The notes below the pieces were generated by a model. That model did no database searches. It worked only from the letters and a program-made list of their open reading frames with translations, and had not been told where the DNA came from. Positions 1 through 11,759 of a stretch of 64,000 nucleotides of DNA are shown one piece after another. How positions within the stretch are numbered: position 1 is the first letter of the stretch; the number at the start of each line of letters is the position of its first letter. A program made the position numbers and the translations under genes. The stretch is taken from NCBI RefSeq assembly GCF_030651915.1, contig NZ_JAUSBV010000011.1:2501-66500 (forward strand), given 5' to 3'. The stretch is from Parvibaculum sp. (GTDB taxonomy: Bacteria > Pseudomonadota > Alphaproteobacteria > Parvibaculales > Parvibaculaceae).

Positions 1-1154
1 AGGTCGCGCTGGCCAGCGGCGAAACGCTGACGGAAGTGCTGGCCAAAGCCGGCGCCGACCGCATCGACGCCTATCACGCGGTCGCCGCGATAAGCGCGCA
101 TTACAGCCCGCGCAAGCTGCGCGCCGGCCAGGAAATCTCGCTGAGCTTCATGGAGCTCCCGGAAGACGCCGCGGCACTCGACGGCGAGGCGCCCGCAAAA
201 TATCTGACCGCGATCACGCTCCAGCCCGACATCGAACGCGCGATCGAGGTAACCCGCGACGCCGATGGCAGCTTCAGCGGCCGCGAGACCATGCGCGAAT
301 TCACCGAAGGCTTCGCCCGCGCCGCCGGCACCATCGACAACTCGCTCTTCCTCGATGGCGAGCGCGCCGGCCTGCCGCCCCAGATCATCGTCGAGATGAT
401 CCGCATGTATTCCTACAGCGTCGACTTCCAGCGCGAAATCCAGCCCGGCGACAAGTTCGAGGTCTATTTCAGCCGCAAGTTCGACGAAAACAACACCCCC
501 GTGAAAGCCGGCGACGTGCACTTTGCCTCGCTTTCGGTCGGCGGCAAGACGCACAAACTCTGGCGCTTCGATCCGGGCGACGGCGTCTGGGACTATTTCG
601 ACGAGAACGGCCAGAGCATGAAGAAGTTCCTGATGAAGACGCCGATCGATGGCGCGCGTCTCTCGTCGGGCTTCGGCATGCGCAAGCATCCGATCCTCGG
701 CTATTCGCGCCTGCATGGCGGCGTCGACTTCGCCGCGCCGACCGGCACGCCGATCTATGCGGCCGGCGACGGCACCGTGACGCGCGCCAACCGCTTCGGC
801 GGATATGGCAACTACATCTCGATTCGTCACGCCAACGGCTACGAAACGGCCTACGCGCATCTCAACGGTTTCGCGCGCGGCGTCCGCGCCGGAACGCGCG
901 TGCGGCAGGGCCAGGTGATCGGCTATGTCGGCTCGACCGGCGCCTCGACCGGCCCGCATCTTCACTACGAAGTGCATCTGAATGGCAAGAAGGCCAATCC
1001 GCTGGCGCTGAAGGTGCCGACCGGACGCAAGCTCGAAGGGGCGCAGCTCGCCGCCTTCAAGGCACAGCGCGAGACGCTCGCCACGCAGATGGCCGAAGCC
1101 CCGACCACGACCCGCATGGCTCGGGCCGGCGCCGATTCCGACACCGCCAACTGA
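1..1154 (+). CDS. M23 family metallopeptidase, 5' end cut by window
   Basis: Zinc endopeptidase of the LytM/M23 type that cuts peptidoglycan cross-links in the periplasm. The reading frame is open from base 3, so the GTG at 36 in the ORF track is not the real start; the N-terminus and any signal or membrane segment lie outside the window. The visible start (ALASGETLTEVLAKAG) is a LysM/OapA-like lead-in. The catalytic domain is in the last third: the ligands are in the HGGVDFAAP and HLHYEV segments, a complete M23 zinc site, so it should be an active enzyme rather than an EnvC/NlpD-type activator. It ends facing the SDR gene across a 305-base convergent gap. Confidence 0.93.
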   Translation, partial: VALASGETLTEVLAKAGADRIDAYHAVAAISAHYSPRKLRAGQEISLSFMELPEDAAALDGEAPAKYLTAITLQPDIERAIEVTRDADGSFSGRETMREFTEGFARAAGTIDNSLFLDGERAGLPPQIIVEMIRMYSYSVDFQREIQPGDKFEVYFSRKFDENNTPVKAGDVHFASLSVGGKTHKLWRFDPGDGVWDYFDENGQSMKKFLMKTPIDGARLSSGFGMRKHPILGYSRLHGGVDFAAPTGTPIYAAGDGTVTRANRFGGYGNYISIRHANGYETAYAHLNGFARGVRAGTRVRQGQVIGYVGSTGASTGPHLHYEVHLNGKKANPLALKVPTGRKLEGAQLAAFKAQRETLATQMAEAPTTTRMARAGADSDTAN

Positions 1155-1235
1155 GCAGACCATCCGGACACGGATGATCCACGGCAGGGCCCTTTTTCCC
1201 CGTTTTTGACAGCGGAATCGGCAGCAGACCCCCCT

Positions 1236-1263
1236 CTGTCACGAAACTGTCATAAAACTGTCA
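1236..1263 (+). promoter_or_regulatory. Triple CTGTCA array, Pho-box-like
   Basis: Three copies of CTGTCA lie at 1236, 1247 and 1258, an exact 11-base period with A-rich spacers (CGAAA, TAAAA). Direct CTGTCA repeats 11 bases apart with A/T spacers are the PhoB binding pattern, so this reads as two overlapping Pho boxes. It lies between two convergent genes, so no annotated promoter is obviously served. The usual orientation would send transcription rightwards, into the repeat at 1331-1426 and antisense to the SDR gene. The match is seen; PhoB control is inferred. Confidence 0.6.
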
Positions 1264-1330
1264 CAAAGGTCCGCGCGGCGCATTTATCCCCGCGCGACGG
1301 CCGACTTATCCCCGCATCGGCACCGAATTC

Positions 1331-1426
1331 GGAGACGATCCCGGAGACCTGCGCGTAGATATACGAGGAGACCAATTCGGCGACGCGGAAGGAGACAAAT
1401 TCGGGGACGGGGACAGAGACAAATTT
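1331..1426. repeat. Six-base-phased GGAGAC/AATTCGG degenerate repeat
   Basis: GGAGAC or a one-base variant (GGCGAC, GGGGAC, AGAGAC) recurs at 1331, 1343, 1367, 1379, 1391, 1403, 1409 and 1415, always a multiple of six bases apart. Two adjacent 24-base units (1367-1390, 1391-1414) share GGAGAC-AATTCGG-GAC. The overlapping minus-strand ORF 1306-1557 translates it as SP-rich repeats and is almost certainly not a gene. The rest of the 1155-1459 gap holds the Pho-like array and two TTATCCCCG words; no coding gene is seen there. Confidence 0.65.
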
Positions 1427-1459
1427 CGCACGTTTTTTGTCACACCCGCCGCCCTCCCC

Positions 1460-2224
1460 TCACGCCCGGTTGATCGATACCCCGCCATCGACCGGCATCG
1501 CCGCACCGGTGACGAAGCTCGATGCGTCCGAGGCGAGAAAGAGCGCGGCCTGGGCAATCTCCTCCGGCACGGCGATGCGCTTCAGCGCATGCAGGCTCTC
1601 GACAAATGCATGGGCTTCCGGCGTCTGAGCGGCCGCGCGTCCCATCGGCGTGTCCGTGCCGCCGACGACCAGCGCATTGGCGCGAATGCGCTGCACGCCA
1701 TATTCGGCGGCGATGACGCGTGTGAGACCGACCAGACCCGCCTTGCTCGCCGCATAGGCCGCCATGCCGGGAAGCCCGACTTCATGGCCCACGATCGTCG
1801 AGGTGAAGACGATCGAGCCGCCGCCGCGCGCCAGCATGGCCGGGAGCTGATATTTGGCGCAGGCGAAAGCCGCGGTCAGGTTGACCTCGACCGTCTCGCG
1901 CCAGCCGGCGAGCGAGATGTCGGATGCCGGCGCCGTCTCGCCGAGCTGCCCGGCATTGTTGAGCGCGATATCGAGACCGCCGAAACGCCCGACGGCGGTT
2001 TCGGTGAGCGCGCGGGCAAGGCTTTCGTCGGCGATGTCGCCCGGACACGCAACGGCCTGGCCGCCATGCCCTTCTATCTCGGCGACGAGCGCGTCGAGTT
2101 CCACCGCGCGCCGCGCGGTGACGACGAGTTTCGCCCCCTGGCATGCAAACAGAAGCGCCGCCGCGCGGCCGATGCCCGAACTTGCACCCGTGACGATGGC
2201 AACCTTGCCTTCAAGAGCACTCAT
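1460..2224 (-). CDS. SDR family NAD(P)-dependent oxidoreductase
   Basis: Classical short-chain dehydrogenase/reductase of 254 residues, cytoplasmic. It shows the nucleotide-binding TGASSGIG motif near residue 12, the structural NNAG motif, and the catalytic YAASK (Tyr-Lys) preceded by the active-site Ser in the FTSTIVG strand. The C-terminus (GAAMPVDGGVSI) is typical of the FabG-like group. The substrate cannot be read from sequence. The ORF track starts 33 codons too far upstream; the ATG at 2224 has GAAGGAG seven bases before it and begins MSALEGKVAIVTG, the family's usual start. It lies downstream of the clpB terminator and so probably has its own promoter. Confidence 0.9.
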   Translation of the reverse strand: MSALEGKVAIVTGASSGIGRAAALLFACQGAKLVVTARRAVELDALVAEIEGHGGQAVACPGDIADESLARALTETAVGRFGGLDIALNNAGQLGETAPASDISLAGWRETVEVNLTAAFACAKYQLPAMLARGGGSIVFTSTIVGHEVGLPGMAAYAASKAGLVGLTRVIAAEYGVQRIRANALVVGGTDTPMGRAAAQTPEAHAFVESLHALKRIAVPEEIAQAALFLASDASSFVTGAAMPVDGGVSINRA

Positions 2225-2321
2225 GATTTTCTCCTTCGCGTGTCCGTGTGGGGACGGCGAAGGTGAGGCGGCAGCGAGATGTTGTCTGGCCGGAAACGGA
2301 CGCCGCACCGAACGCAGAAAC

Positions 2322-2357
2322 AAAAAGGCCGCCGGAAATCCGGCGGCCTTTGTTTTG
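2322..2357 (-). terminator. Rho-independent terminator of clpB
   Basis: A perfect 12-base inverted repeat (AAAGGCCGCCGG / CCGGCGGCCTTT) with an AAAT loop lies just past the clpB stop. Read on the minus strand it is followed by a T-rich tract. The other strand also has GTTTTG after the stem, so it may work in both directions. Confidence 0.88.
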
Positions 2358-2373
2358 TAGGGGCGTGGGAGCG

Positions 2374-5001
<2,628 letters not shown>

Positions 5002-5090
5002 GTGTCGTCCTTTCAAGCACGCCCCGGACGAAATCCGTGCGCCTTATCCCAATCCCGGCCCGGCCCTCGAAAGGCACCGGCCCCAACCGG

Positions 5091-5119
5091 ATATTGGTGT
5101 TGCTTATCGGTCACACAAG
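5091..5119 (-). promoter_or_regulatory. Candidate sigma-32 (heat-shock) promoter of clpB
   Basis: On the minus strand, CTTG (5119-5116) is followed 18 bases later by CCAATAT (5097-5091), about 90 bases before the clpB ATG. Sigma-32 promoters have CTTGAA then CCCCAT-T, and alphaproteobacterial versions keep CTTG with a looser -10. The fit is partial; the case rests on clpB being a classic RpoH target. Confidence 0.4.
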
Positions 5120-5198
5120 AGGCAATCTCCTGCCAGTTTGTCGCAGAAACCTGCCGAATTCGTGAACAAAGGCAGCGGAAAAACAGGGCGGGCGAGGC

Positions 5199-5969
5199 AT
5201 GGGAGACGGTGCGGCGATCGTGAACCTCTATCGCTACCCGGTCAAAGGGCTTTCGCCGGAGCCGCTCGACCGGGTCCGGCTCGAAAAAGGCGAGACCTTC
5301 CCGTTCGACCGCGCCTTCGCCATCGAGAACGGCTCGGCCGACTTCGATCCCGCGGCGCCGAAGCACTTCCCGAAGATCAAGTTCCTGATGCTGATGAAAA
5401 ACGAGCGGTTGGCGAAGCTGAAGACCCGTTTCGACGACGCCACGACGACGCTGCATGTGACGCTGGAGGGCCGCGAACGCCTGGCCGCCAATCTGATGAC
5501 GGCGGAGGGCCGCGCGGCGCTGGAGGCTTTCATGGCCGACTATATGGCGGACGAATTGCGCGGACCGCCGCGCCTTGCCCATGCACCGGGTTTTTCGCAT
5601 TCCGACGCACCGGCGAAACTGGTCTCGATCATCAATCTCGCCAGCGTGCGGGCGCTGGAGGAGAAAATCGGCCGCAAGATCGATCCGCTGCGTTTTCGCG
5701 GCAATGTCTATCTGGAGGGGCTCGCCCCCTTCGAGGATCACGACTGGGTGGAGCGGCGCTTCCGGATCGGCGAGGCGGGCTTCAAGGGCGTTCACAAGAC
5801 GGTGCGCTGCGCGGCGACCAATGTCGATCCGGTGAGCGGCGCCCGCGACATGGAAATCCCGGCCGCGCTGATGCGCCACTGGGGCCATGCCGATCTCGGC
5901 CTTTATGCCCATGTGAAATCGCCGGGCACGATCCGGCCCGGCGACAAACTCATGTTGGAAGACGCATAG
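5199..5969 (+). CDS. MOSC domain-containing protein
   Basis: 256-residue protein with an N-terminal MOSC beta-barrel (YRYPVKGLSPEPLDRVRL, FDRAFAIENG) and a C-terminal MOSC domain containing the conserved cysteine in RCAATNVDP. MOSC proteins are related to the molybdenum-cofactor sulfurase C-terminus and to YcbX/YiiM/mARC enzymes that reduce N-hydroxylated compounds; the cysteine is the usual Mo ligand or sulfur carrier. No ferredoxin domain is fused, so the electron donor would be separate. The start ATG at 5199 gives the standard N-terminus. It is divergent from clpB and ends nine bases from the converging DUF4167 gene. Confidence 0.88.
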   Translation: MGDGAAIVNLYRYPVKGLSPEPLDRVRLEKGETFPFDRAFAIENGSADFDPAAPKHFPKIKFLMLMKNERLAKLKTRFDDATTTLHVTLEGRERLAANLMTAEGRAALEAFMADYMADELRGPPRLAHAPGFSHSDAPAKLVSIINLASVRALEEKIGRKIDPLRFRGNVYLEGLAPFEDHDWVERRFRIGEAGFKGVHKTVRCAATNVDPVSGARDMEIPAALMRHWGHADLGLYAHVKSPGTIRPGDKLMLEDA

Positions 5970-5977
5970 CCCGAAAG

Positions 5978-6670
5978 TCAGTCGCCCGGTGCGACCTCGG
6001 GCGTCGTGACGGGTGCATCGCTGCCACCGCCTTCGGCCCGCGCTTCGTCGTTGCGGGGCTCGCCCTGCCCTTCGCCACGCGGACGGCGGCGGCGGCCCTG
6101 ACGGCGGCGCGGCTGCTGGCCTTCGCCCTGCTCGCCTTGCGGCTGCTCGCCCTGCCGGTCCGCCAGCTGACGATCCGGCTGCCGGTCGTCACCCTCGTCG
6201 TCATCGCCGATGTCGGGATTCTGCCGGTGCTGACCGCCATTCACCTGACCGCCACCCTGCTGCCCATTGCCGTTGCCAGCCGGCTGGTGCCAAGGCTGGC
6301 CCGGATGACGCGGTTGCGGCTGATTGTCGGCCGTGAAATCGGTCTCTTCCTCCTCGTCCTCCGGCGGACGATAGGCCAGACTGCTCGGCGACCGGGTCTG
6401 CCCCTCCTGCCCCGTCTGGGCAGCCATCAGCAGCCGGTAATAGTGCTCTGCATGCTGAAAGTAGTTTTCGGCCATCACGCGGTCGCCGGCCGAGATCGCA
6501 TCGCGCGCAAGCTGCTGATACTTCTCACAGACCGTCGCGGCCGTACCGCGGACCTTCACATCCGGCCCGTTGCTGTCATAGGCGCGGTTGGCCGAATGTT
6601 GCGGCCTGCCATTATTGCTGCGTCCACCGCGTCCGCGCGAGCGCTTGGCGTTGTTTTGCCCTTGCCTCAT
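5978..6670 (-). CDS. DUF4167 domain-containing protein, RNA-binding-like composition
   Basis: 230-residue protein of unknown function with the DUF4167 signature at residues about 15-80 (NRAYDSNGPDVKVRGTA, then CEKYQQLARDA and ENYFQHAEHYYR). The N-terminal tail is rich in Arg/Gly/Asn (KRSRGRGGRSNNGR). The last 130 residues are low complexity in Gln, Gly, Arg, Glu and Pro with the basic run RRRQGRRRRPRG; both ends are probably disordered. Such RG/Q-rich tails suggest RNA or ribosome association. Homologs sit beside prfA-prmC in alphaproteobacteria, as here. The true start is the ATG at 6670 (MRQGQNNAKRSRG), 40 codons inside the ORF-track start. Confidence 0.88.
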   Translation of the reverse strand: MRQGQNNAKRSRGRGGRSNNGRPQHSANRAYDSNGPDVKVRGTAATVCEKYQQLARDAISAGDRVMAENYFQHAEHYYRLLMAAQTGQEGQTRSPSSLAYRPPEDEEEETDFTADNQPQPRHPGQPWHQPAGNGNGQQGGGQVNGGQHRQNPDIGDDDEGDDRQPDRQLADRQGEQPQGEQGEGQQPRRRQGRRRRPRGEGQGEPRNDEARAEGGGSDAPVTTPEVAPGD

Positions 6671-7106
6671 ATGATCTGATTTCTCGTCATTGGTTACGCC
6701 GGAATCCTGTTCAAAGCCCGTCCGCCACTCCGGCCGCAGGGTCCGTTTCCGAACCGCGCGCCCGCGCGAGTGGACTTCCCCAGCACACACAGACTTCCGG
6801 CCTGATCGGCGCGGCCCGTTTGGATGCTAAGAAGTTCTGGCCCGGTATCCTTGCCCAGCCCCTGGGCACCGACGGATACGTTCGGGCGACTACCTTGTCC
6901 GGGCCACCTCAAGCGCCACCGAACCCTGCCCGATCAACGGATTTTCCGCCCCGGGCATATCCCTCTTCTCGGAAGACGGTCTTCATATCGGAGGAGGGGG
7001 TTCGAAGAGCGAGGCGATACCGGCTCGGCTCATTGTCCCTGTAACAAACCTAGCCGCTGAGACGCCGGATTCCAAACGATTTCTTTCCGTCCCGATAAAG
7101 GAAATT
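6671..7106. other. 436-base intergenic region, no gene recognised
   Basis: Lies between the start of the DUF4167 gene and the end of prmC, both minus strand. The short ORFs here (6694-6912 minus, 6820-7044 and 6824-7060 plus) lack convincing ribosome sites and have shuffled, Arg/Pro-rich compositions typical of chance frames. I searched by eye for tRNA, SRP RNA, RNase P, 6S and tmRNA signatures and found none. It probably holds the 5' leader and promoter of the DUF4167 gene; its length leaves room for a small RNA I cannot identify. Confidence 0.5.
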
Positions 7107-7969
7107 TCAGCCTTTGCGCCGTTTTGCGGGCGCCAACCCTGCGACAAGGACGCGCGGCACACCGGCCAGGTCCGCAACGGTGCGCGTTGTCGCGAATCCG
7201 GCCGCTTCGAAAAGCGCCGCCACTGCCGCCGCTTGGCCGATGCCGAGCTCGATTACGGCATGACCGCCCGGTTTCAGAACCGGCGGCAGGGCAAGGGCGA
7301 GCGCGCGATAGGCATCGAGCCCGTCGGCGCCGCCATCGAGCGCGCGACGCGGATCGTGGTCGCGCACATCCCGGTCGAGCGCGGCGATGTCGGCGCTGGC
7401 GATATAAGGCGGATTGGAAATCACCAGATCGAACAGACCCGCGACGCCGGCCGTCCAGTCGGCCTGCAGAAATTCGGCGCGCGGCACCAGACCGAGATCC
7501 ACCGCATTGCGCTGTGCGACGGCGAGCGCATCGGCCGAAATATCGACGCCGAGACCGCGCGCATCGGCGCGCTCGTGAAGCACGGCCAGCAGCAGGCAAC
7601 CCGAGCCCGTGCCGAGATCGAGGATGCGCGGCGCCTCGATCCCGCGCAGCAGATCGAGCGCGGCGGCAACCAGCGTTTCGCTGTCGGGGCGCGGATCGAG
7701 CACGGCGGGCGTGACCGCAAATTCGAGACCCCAGAATTCGCGCCGGCCCAGAATGCGCGCGACCGGCTCGCCGGCGAGACGCCGCGCCTCGAAGGAGGCA
7801 AGTACCGCCTCTTCCGCCGCGGTGATGAAGGCGCCGGGTTCGCGGATCATCTCGATTTCGCTCGCCCCCGTTACGCCGCGCATCAGCAGCCGCGCATCGA
7901 GCTCAGGCGTCGGAAGCCCCGCCTGCTTCAACCGCCAACCCAGCATCCGGGCCGCATGGTCGCGCGTAT

Positions 7970-7973
<4 letters not shown>
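7107..7973 (-). CDS. prmC: Release factor glutamine methyltransferase PrmC
   Basis: SAM-dependent N5-glutamine methyltransferase that modifies the GGQ glutamine of release factors RF1 and RF2, raising termination efficiency. The 288-residue protein has an N-terminal helical substrate-binding domain, the [14 protein letters not shown] motif, the SAM-binding motif I ([14 protein letters not shown]) and the catalytic NPPYI motif. Its ATG overlaps the prfA stop by four bases (ATGA), so it is translationally coupled to its own substrate. Confidence 0.97.
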
Positions 7974-9037
<1,064 letters not shown>

Positions 9038-9095
9038 GTCGGACAAGGAACCTGGCGAATGAGGAGGCAAAAGACGGGAACGAAAACCGGCCTCG

Positions 9096-10244
9096 CTAGG
9101 CGCCGGCCAGCGCCTTCGGCTCGGCGGCCGCTTCGGCCGCTTCGCGCTCGGCGTCTATTTCCTTCGCCTTGGCCTCAACCAGTTCGACGAGATGTTCGAC
9201 GATCTCCTCGTTGCGAATCTTGTGGTCGGTGAGGCCTGCGAGATAGACCATGCCCGCGCCCGCGCCGCCGCCGGTGAAACCGATATCGGTCTGCTCGGCC
9301 TCGCCGGGCCCGTTGACGACGCAGCCGATCACCGACAGCGTCATCGGCGTCGCGATATGGGCAAGACGCTCCTCGAGCACCTTGACCGTGCCGATAACGT
9401 CGAAGCCCTGCCGCGCGCAGGAGGGGCAGGAAATGATGGTGACGCCGCGATGGCGCAGGCCAAGCGATTTCAGAATGTCGAAGCCGACCTTGACCTCCTC
9501 GACCGGATCGGCCGAGAGCGAAACGCGGATCGTGTCGCCGATGCCGCTCCAGAGCAGCATGCCGAGGCCGATGGCGGATTTGACCGTGCCGGTCATCAGC
9601 CCGCCCGCCTCGGTGACGCCGATATGGAGCGGGCAGTCGATGGCCTCGGCCAATTGCTGATAGGCGGCGACCGTCAGGAACGGATCGGAGGCTTTGACGC
9701 TGATCTTGAATTCGTGGAAATCGTGATCCTGCAGGATGCGCGCGTGGTCGAGCGCGCTTTCGACCATCGCCTCGGGACAAGGCTCGCCATACTTCTCCAG
9801 CAGGTCACGTTCCAGCGAACCGGCATTGACGCCGATGCGCATGGAGCAGCCATGATCCTTGGCCGCCTGGATGACATCGCGCACCCGCGCTTCCGAACCG
9901 ATATTGCCCGGATTGATGCGCAGGCAGGCGGCACCCGCCTGCGCCGCCTCGATGGCGCGGCGGTAGTGGAAATGAATATCGGCGACGATCGGGATTTTGG
10001 TGGCGCGGACGATTTCGCCAAGCGCCGCGGTCGAGGCCTCGTCGGGACAGGAAACACGCACGATGTCGCAGCCCGCTTCCTCGATGCGGCGGATCTGTTC
10101 GATCGTCGCCTTTGCATCCGAGGTCAGCGTGTTGGTCATGGTCTGGACGGAAATCGGCGCATCGCCCCCCACCGGCACCGATCCCACATGGATCTGCCGG
10201 CTGGGACGGCGCGCGATGTCGCGCCAGGGTCTGATGCTGCTCAT
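9096..10244 (-). CDS. ispG: Flavodoxin-dependent (E)-4-hydroxy-3-methylbut-2-enyl-diphosphate synthase
   Basis: Penultimate enzyme of the MEP isoprenoid pathway; reductively converts ME-cPP to HMBPP using a [4Fe-4S] cluster. The 382-residue protein is the short bacterial form: TIM barrel first ([15 protein letters not shown], then HFHYRRA and CLRINPGN), cluster domain last with cysteines in [13 protein letters not shown] and [16 protein letters not shown]. The C-terminal 30 residues are a Glu/Ala-rich tail. The start is the ATG at 10244 ([13 protein letters not shown]), which removes 21 implausible residues from the ORF-track call. Confidence 0.97.
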   Translation of the reverse strand: MSSIRPWRDIARRPSRQIHVGSVPVGGDAPISVQTMTNTLTSDAKATIEQIRRIEEAGCDIVRVSCPDEASTAALGEIVRATKIPIVADIHFHYRRAIEAAQAGAACLRINPGNIGSEARVRDVIQAAKDHGCSMRIGVNAGSLERDLLEKYGEPCPEAMVESALDHARILQDHDFHEFKISVKASDPFLTVAAYQQLAEAIDCPLHIGVTEAGGLMTGTVKSAIGLGMLLWSGIGDTIRVSLSADPVEEVKVGFDILKSLGLRHRGVTIISCPSCARQGFDVIGTVKVLEERLAHIATPMTLSVIGCVVNGPGEAEQTDIGFTGGGAGAGMVYLAGLTDHKIRNEEIVEHLVELVEAKAKEIDAEREAAEAAAEPKALAGA

Positions 10245-10369
10245 GACTTCACGATCCGTCCGTTCACTGGACGTTATGCCGAAAAAAACCTGCAAGGCGC
10301 CGCGCATGACGCCGCCTTGCTCATCCTCATATCAGAATATCAGAAATGCGGCGTTTCCGTGAAAGCCGT

Positions 10370-11497
10370 CTATTCGACCGCCGTATCACCCGTAACGGTG
10401 TCCGCGACCGCGGGTTTCGGCATCCCCGCCAGCAGATCGGCCACATAGAGCGACTTGCCGGTCAGGACCAGTGTCGGCGGGCCGGCAAGGCCCAGCGACT
10501 GGCCATCGACCATCAGTTCGAAGGCGCTGGCATCGCGCGCCACGAGAATGACGCCCGGCTGGCTCGGCGCGCGATAGCTGTCGCCGGCCTGGAAAACCCG
10601 CTCGATCAGCACCTTGCCCGCCGCATCCTCGACCCGAATCCACGCGCCGCTGCGCCGCGCACGCACGACGACACGGCCATCGACATTCTCGGCGCCATAA
10701 GGCGTGCCGTCCGGCAAGGGCGGCAACACGGTCGAAATTTCCTCGGAAAGCGCCGCCAGTTCCATCTCCTCGACCGCCGCTTCGGCGGCCTCGGCCTCGG
10801 CTTCCTCGCCGCTGATGCGCGCCGGCTCGTATACGCTTTCAGGCGCAAGCACCGCATCGGCGGACGGCGCCGGCGCAATGCCTGAAACACGCACCGCCGG
10901 CACATCGCCCACGCCCGGCGTCGATGCCGAAGCGCTGTCGCCGCGCGGTGAAACGGCACTGCCCGGACCGGCCGGCACGGTTTCCGCGACCGGGCGCTCA
11001 AGCGTCGCCGGTCCACGCACGGCCATCATTTCGTCGGTCGATTTCGTCAACAGCCAGCCGCCATAGGCACCGGCCGTGACGACGGCCAGCACGATCAGGA
11101 ACATGCCTTTCGGCAGACGCCGCTCTTCGGCCATGTCGGGGAATCCCGGATCGGCGATGATCGCCGCCACATCGTCCAGTTCAGCCTTGTAGCGTTCGAC
11201 GACAAGGCGGCTGTCGAGACCGAGATATTCCGCATAGGAACGAACGAAGCCGATGGCATAGGCGCGCGCCGGCAAATCCGCGTTGCGGCCTTCCTCGATG
11301 GCCTCAAGCTGGCTGCGGCTGATGCGAAGGAATTGTGAGATCGAGCGCAGATCCTCACCGCGGCGCAAGCGCACATTGCGCAGTTCGGCACCCACCGTGT
11401 CGGCCGTGTCCGGCAATTCATTGGTGATGTCGCGCAGATGCAATCTGCGTCGTGCGTCCGGCCGCTCTTCGGTGGGCAGCATCGTGACCTTGTTCAT
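10370..11497 (-). CDS. RodZ-like membrane protein with cytoplasmic HTH
   Basis: Bitopic inner-membrane protein resembling the cytoskeletal protein RodZ, which links MreB to the cell-wall elongation machinery. From the ATG at 11497 it has 375 residues: an HTH_25/Xre-like domain at about 33-105 (GAELRNVRLRRGEDLRSIS, RAYAIGFVRSYAEYLGLD), one transmembrane helix at about 131-151 (MFLIVLAVVTAGAYGGWLL), a Pro/Ala/Glu-rich linker, and a C-terminal DUF4115 domain (VVRARRSGAWIRVEDAAGK, VLIERVFQAGDSYRAP). This order is diagnostic. The ORF-track start 57 codons upstream runs through low-quality sequence; an AGAAGAG lies about ten bases before 11497. Confidence 0.85.
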   Translation of the reverse strand: MNKVTMLPTEERPDARRRLHLRDITNELPDTADTVGAELRNVRLRRGEDLRSISQFLRISRSQLEAIEEGRNADLPARAYAIGFVRSYAEYLGLDSRLVVERYKAELDDVAAIIADPGFPDMAEERRLPKGMFLIVLAVVTAGAYGGWLLTKSTDEMMAVRGPATLERPVAETVPAGPGSAVSPRGDSASASTPGVGDVPAVRVSGIAPAPSADAVLAPESVYEPARISGEEAEAEAAEAAVEEMELAALSEEISTVLPPLPDGTPYGAENVDGRVVVRARRSGAWIRVEDAAGKVLIERVFQAGDSYRAPSQPGVILVARDASAFELMVDGQSLGLAGPPTLVLTGKSLYVADLLAGMPKPAVADTVTGDTAVE

Positions 11498-11734
11498 CTG
11501 TTTAGGCTCTTCTTCCCCGAACGGAGCCATCCCGAACCGCAATTTTCTCGTCAAAGGGTACTGCGAATGACCGTCGGCGCTTGAAAACGACACACCGGCC
11601 CCCGAGCCGGTCCGACAACATCCACCCAATGCGTCTGATAGCCCAGAATAGAACAAAACTGTTGACAAACTGCAACCACGGAATGCGCCAAACCCCTTTT
11701 CCGGCCTTGGATTTCGGCCTTCGAGCCCGGACCG

Positions 11735-11752
11735 GGGCGCCCGCGGGCGCCC
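11735..11752. repeat. Perfect 18-base GC palindrome past ptsP
   Basis: GGGCGCCCGCGGGCGCCC is its own reverse complement and begins eight bases beyond the ptsP stop on the minus strand. It would form a very stable RNA hairpin, but no T-tract follows, so it is not a standard intrinsic terminator. It could protect the 3' end of the ptsP message or cause pausing before rodZ. Confidence 0.5.
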
Positions 11753-11759
11753 GCGCGCC

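Noticed and set aside
1284-1314. Two TTATCCCCG words 22 bases apart, resembling DnaA boxes
   Set aside because: DnaA boxes need TTATCCACA-like ends; the last bases do not fit, and no AT-rich unwinding region or replication genes lie near.
6820-7060. Short plus-strand ORFs in the gap before prmC
   Set aside because: No ribosome site, no recognisable family and Pro/Arg-rich composition; kept only as an empty region.
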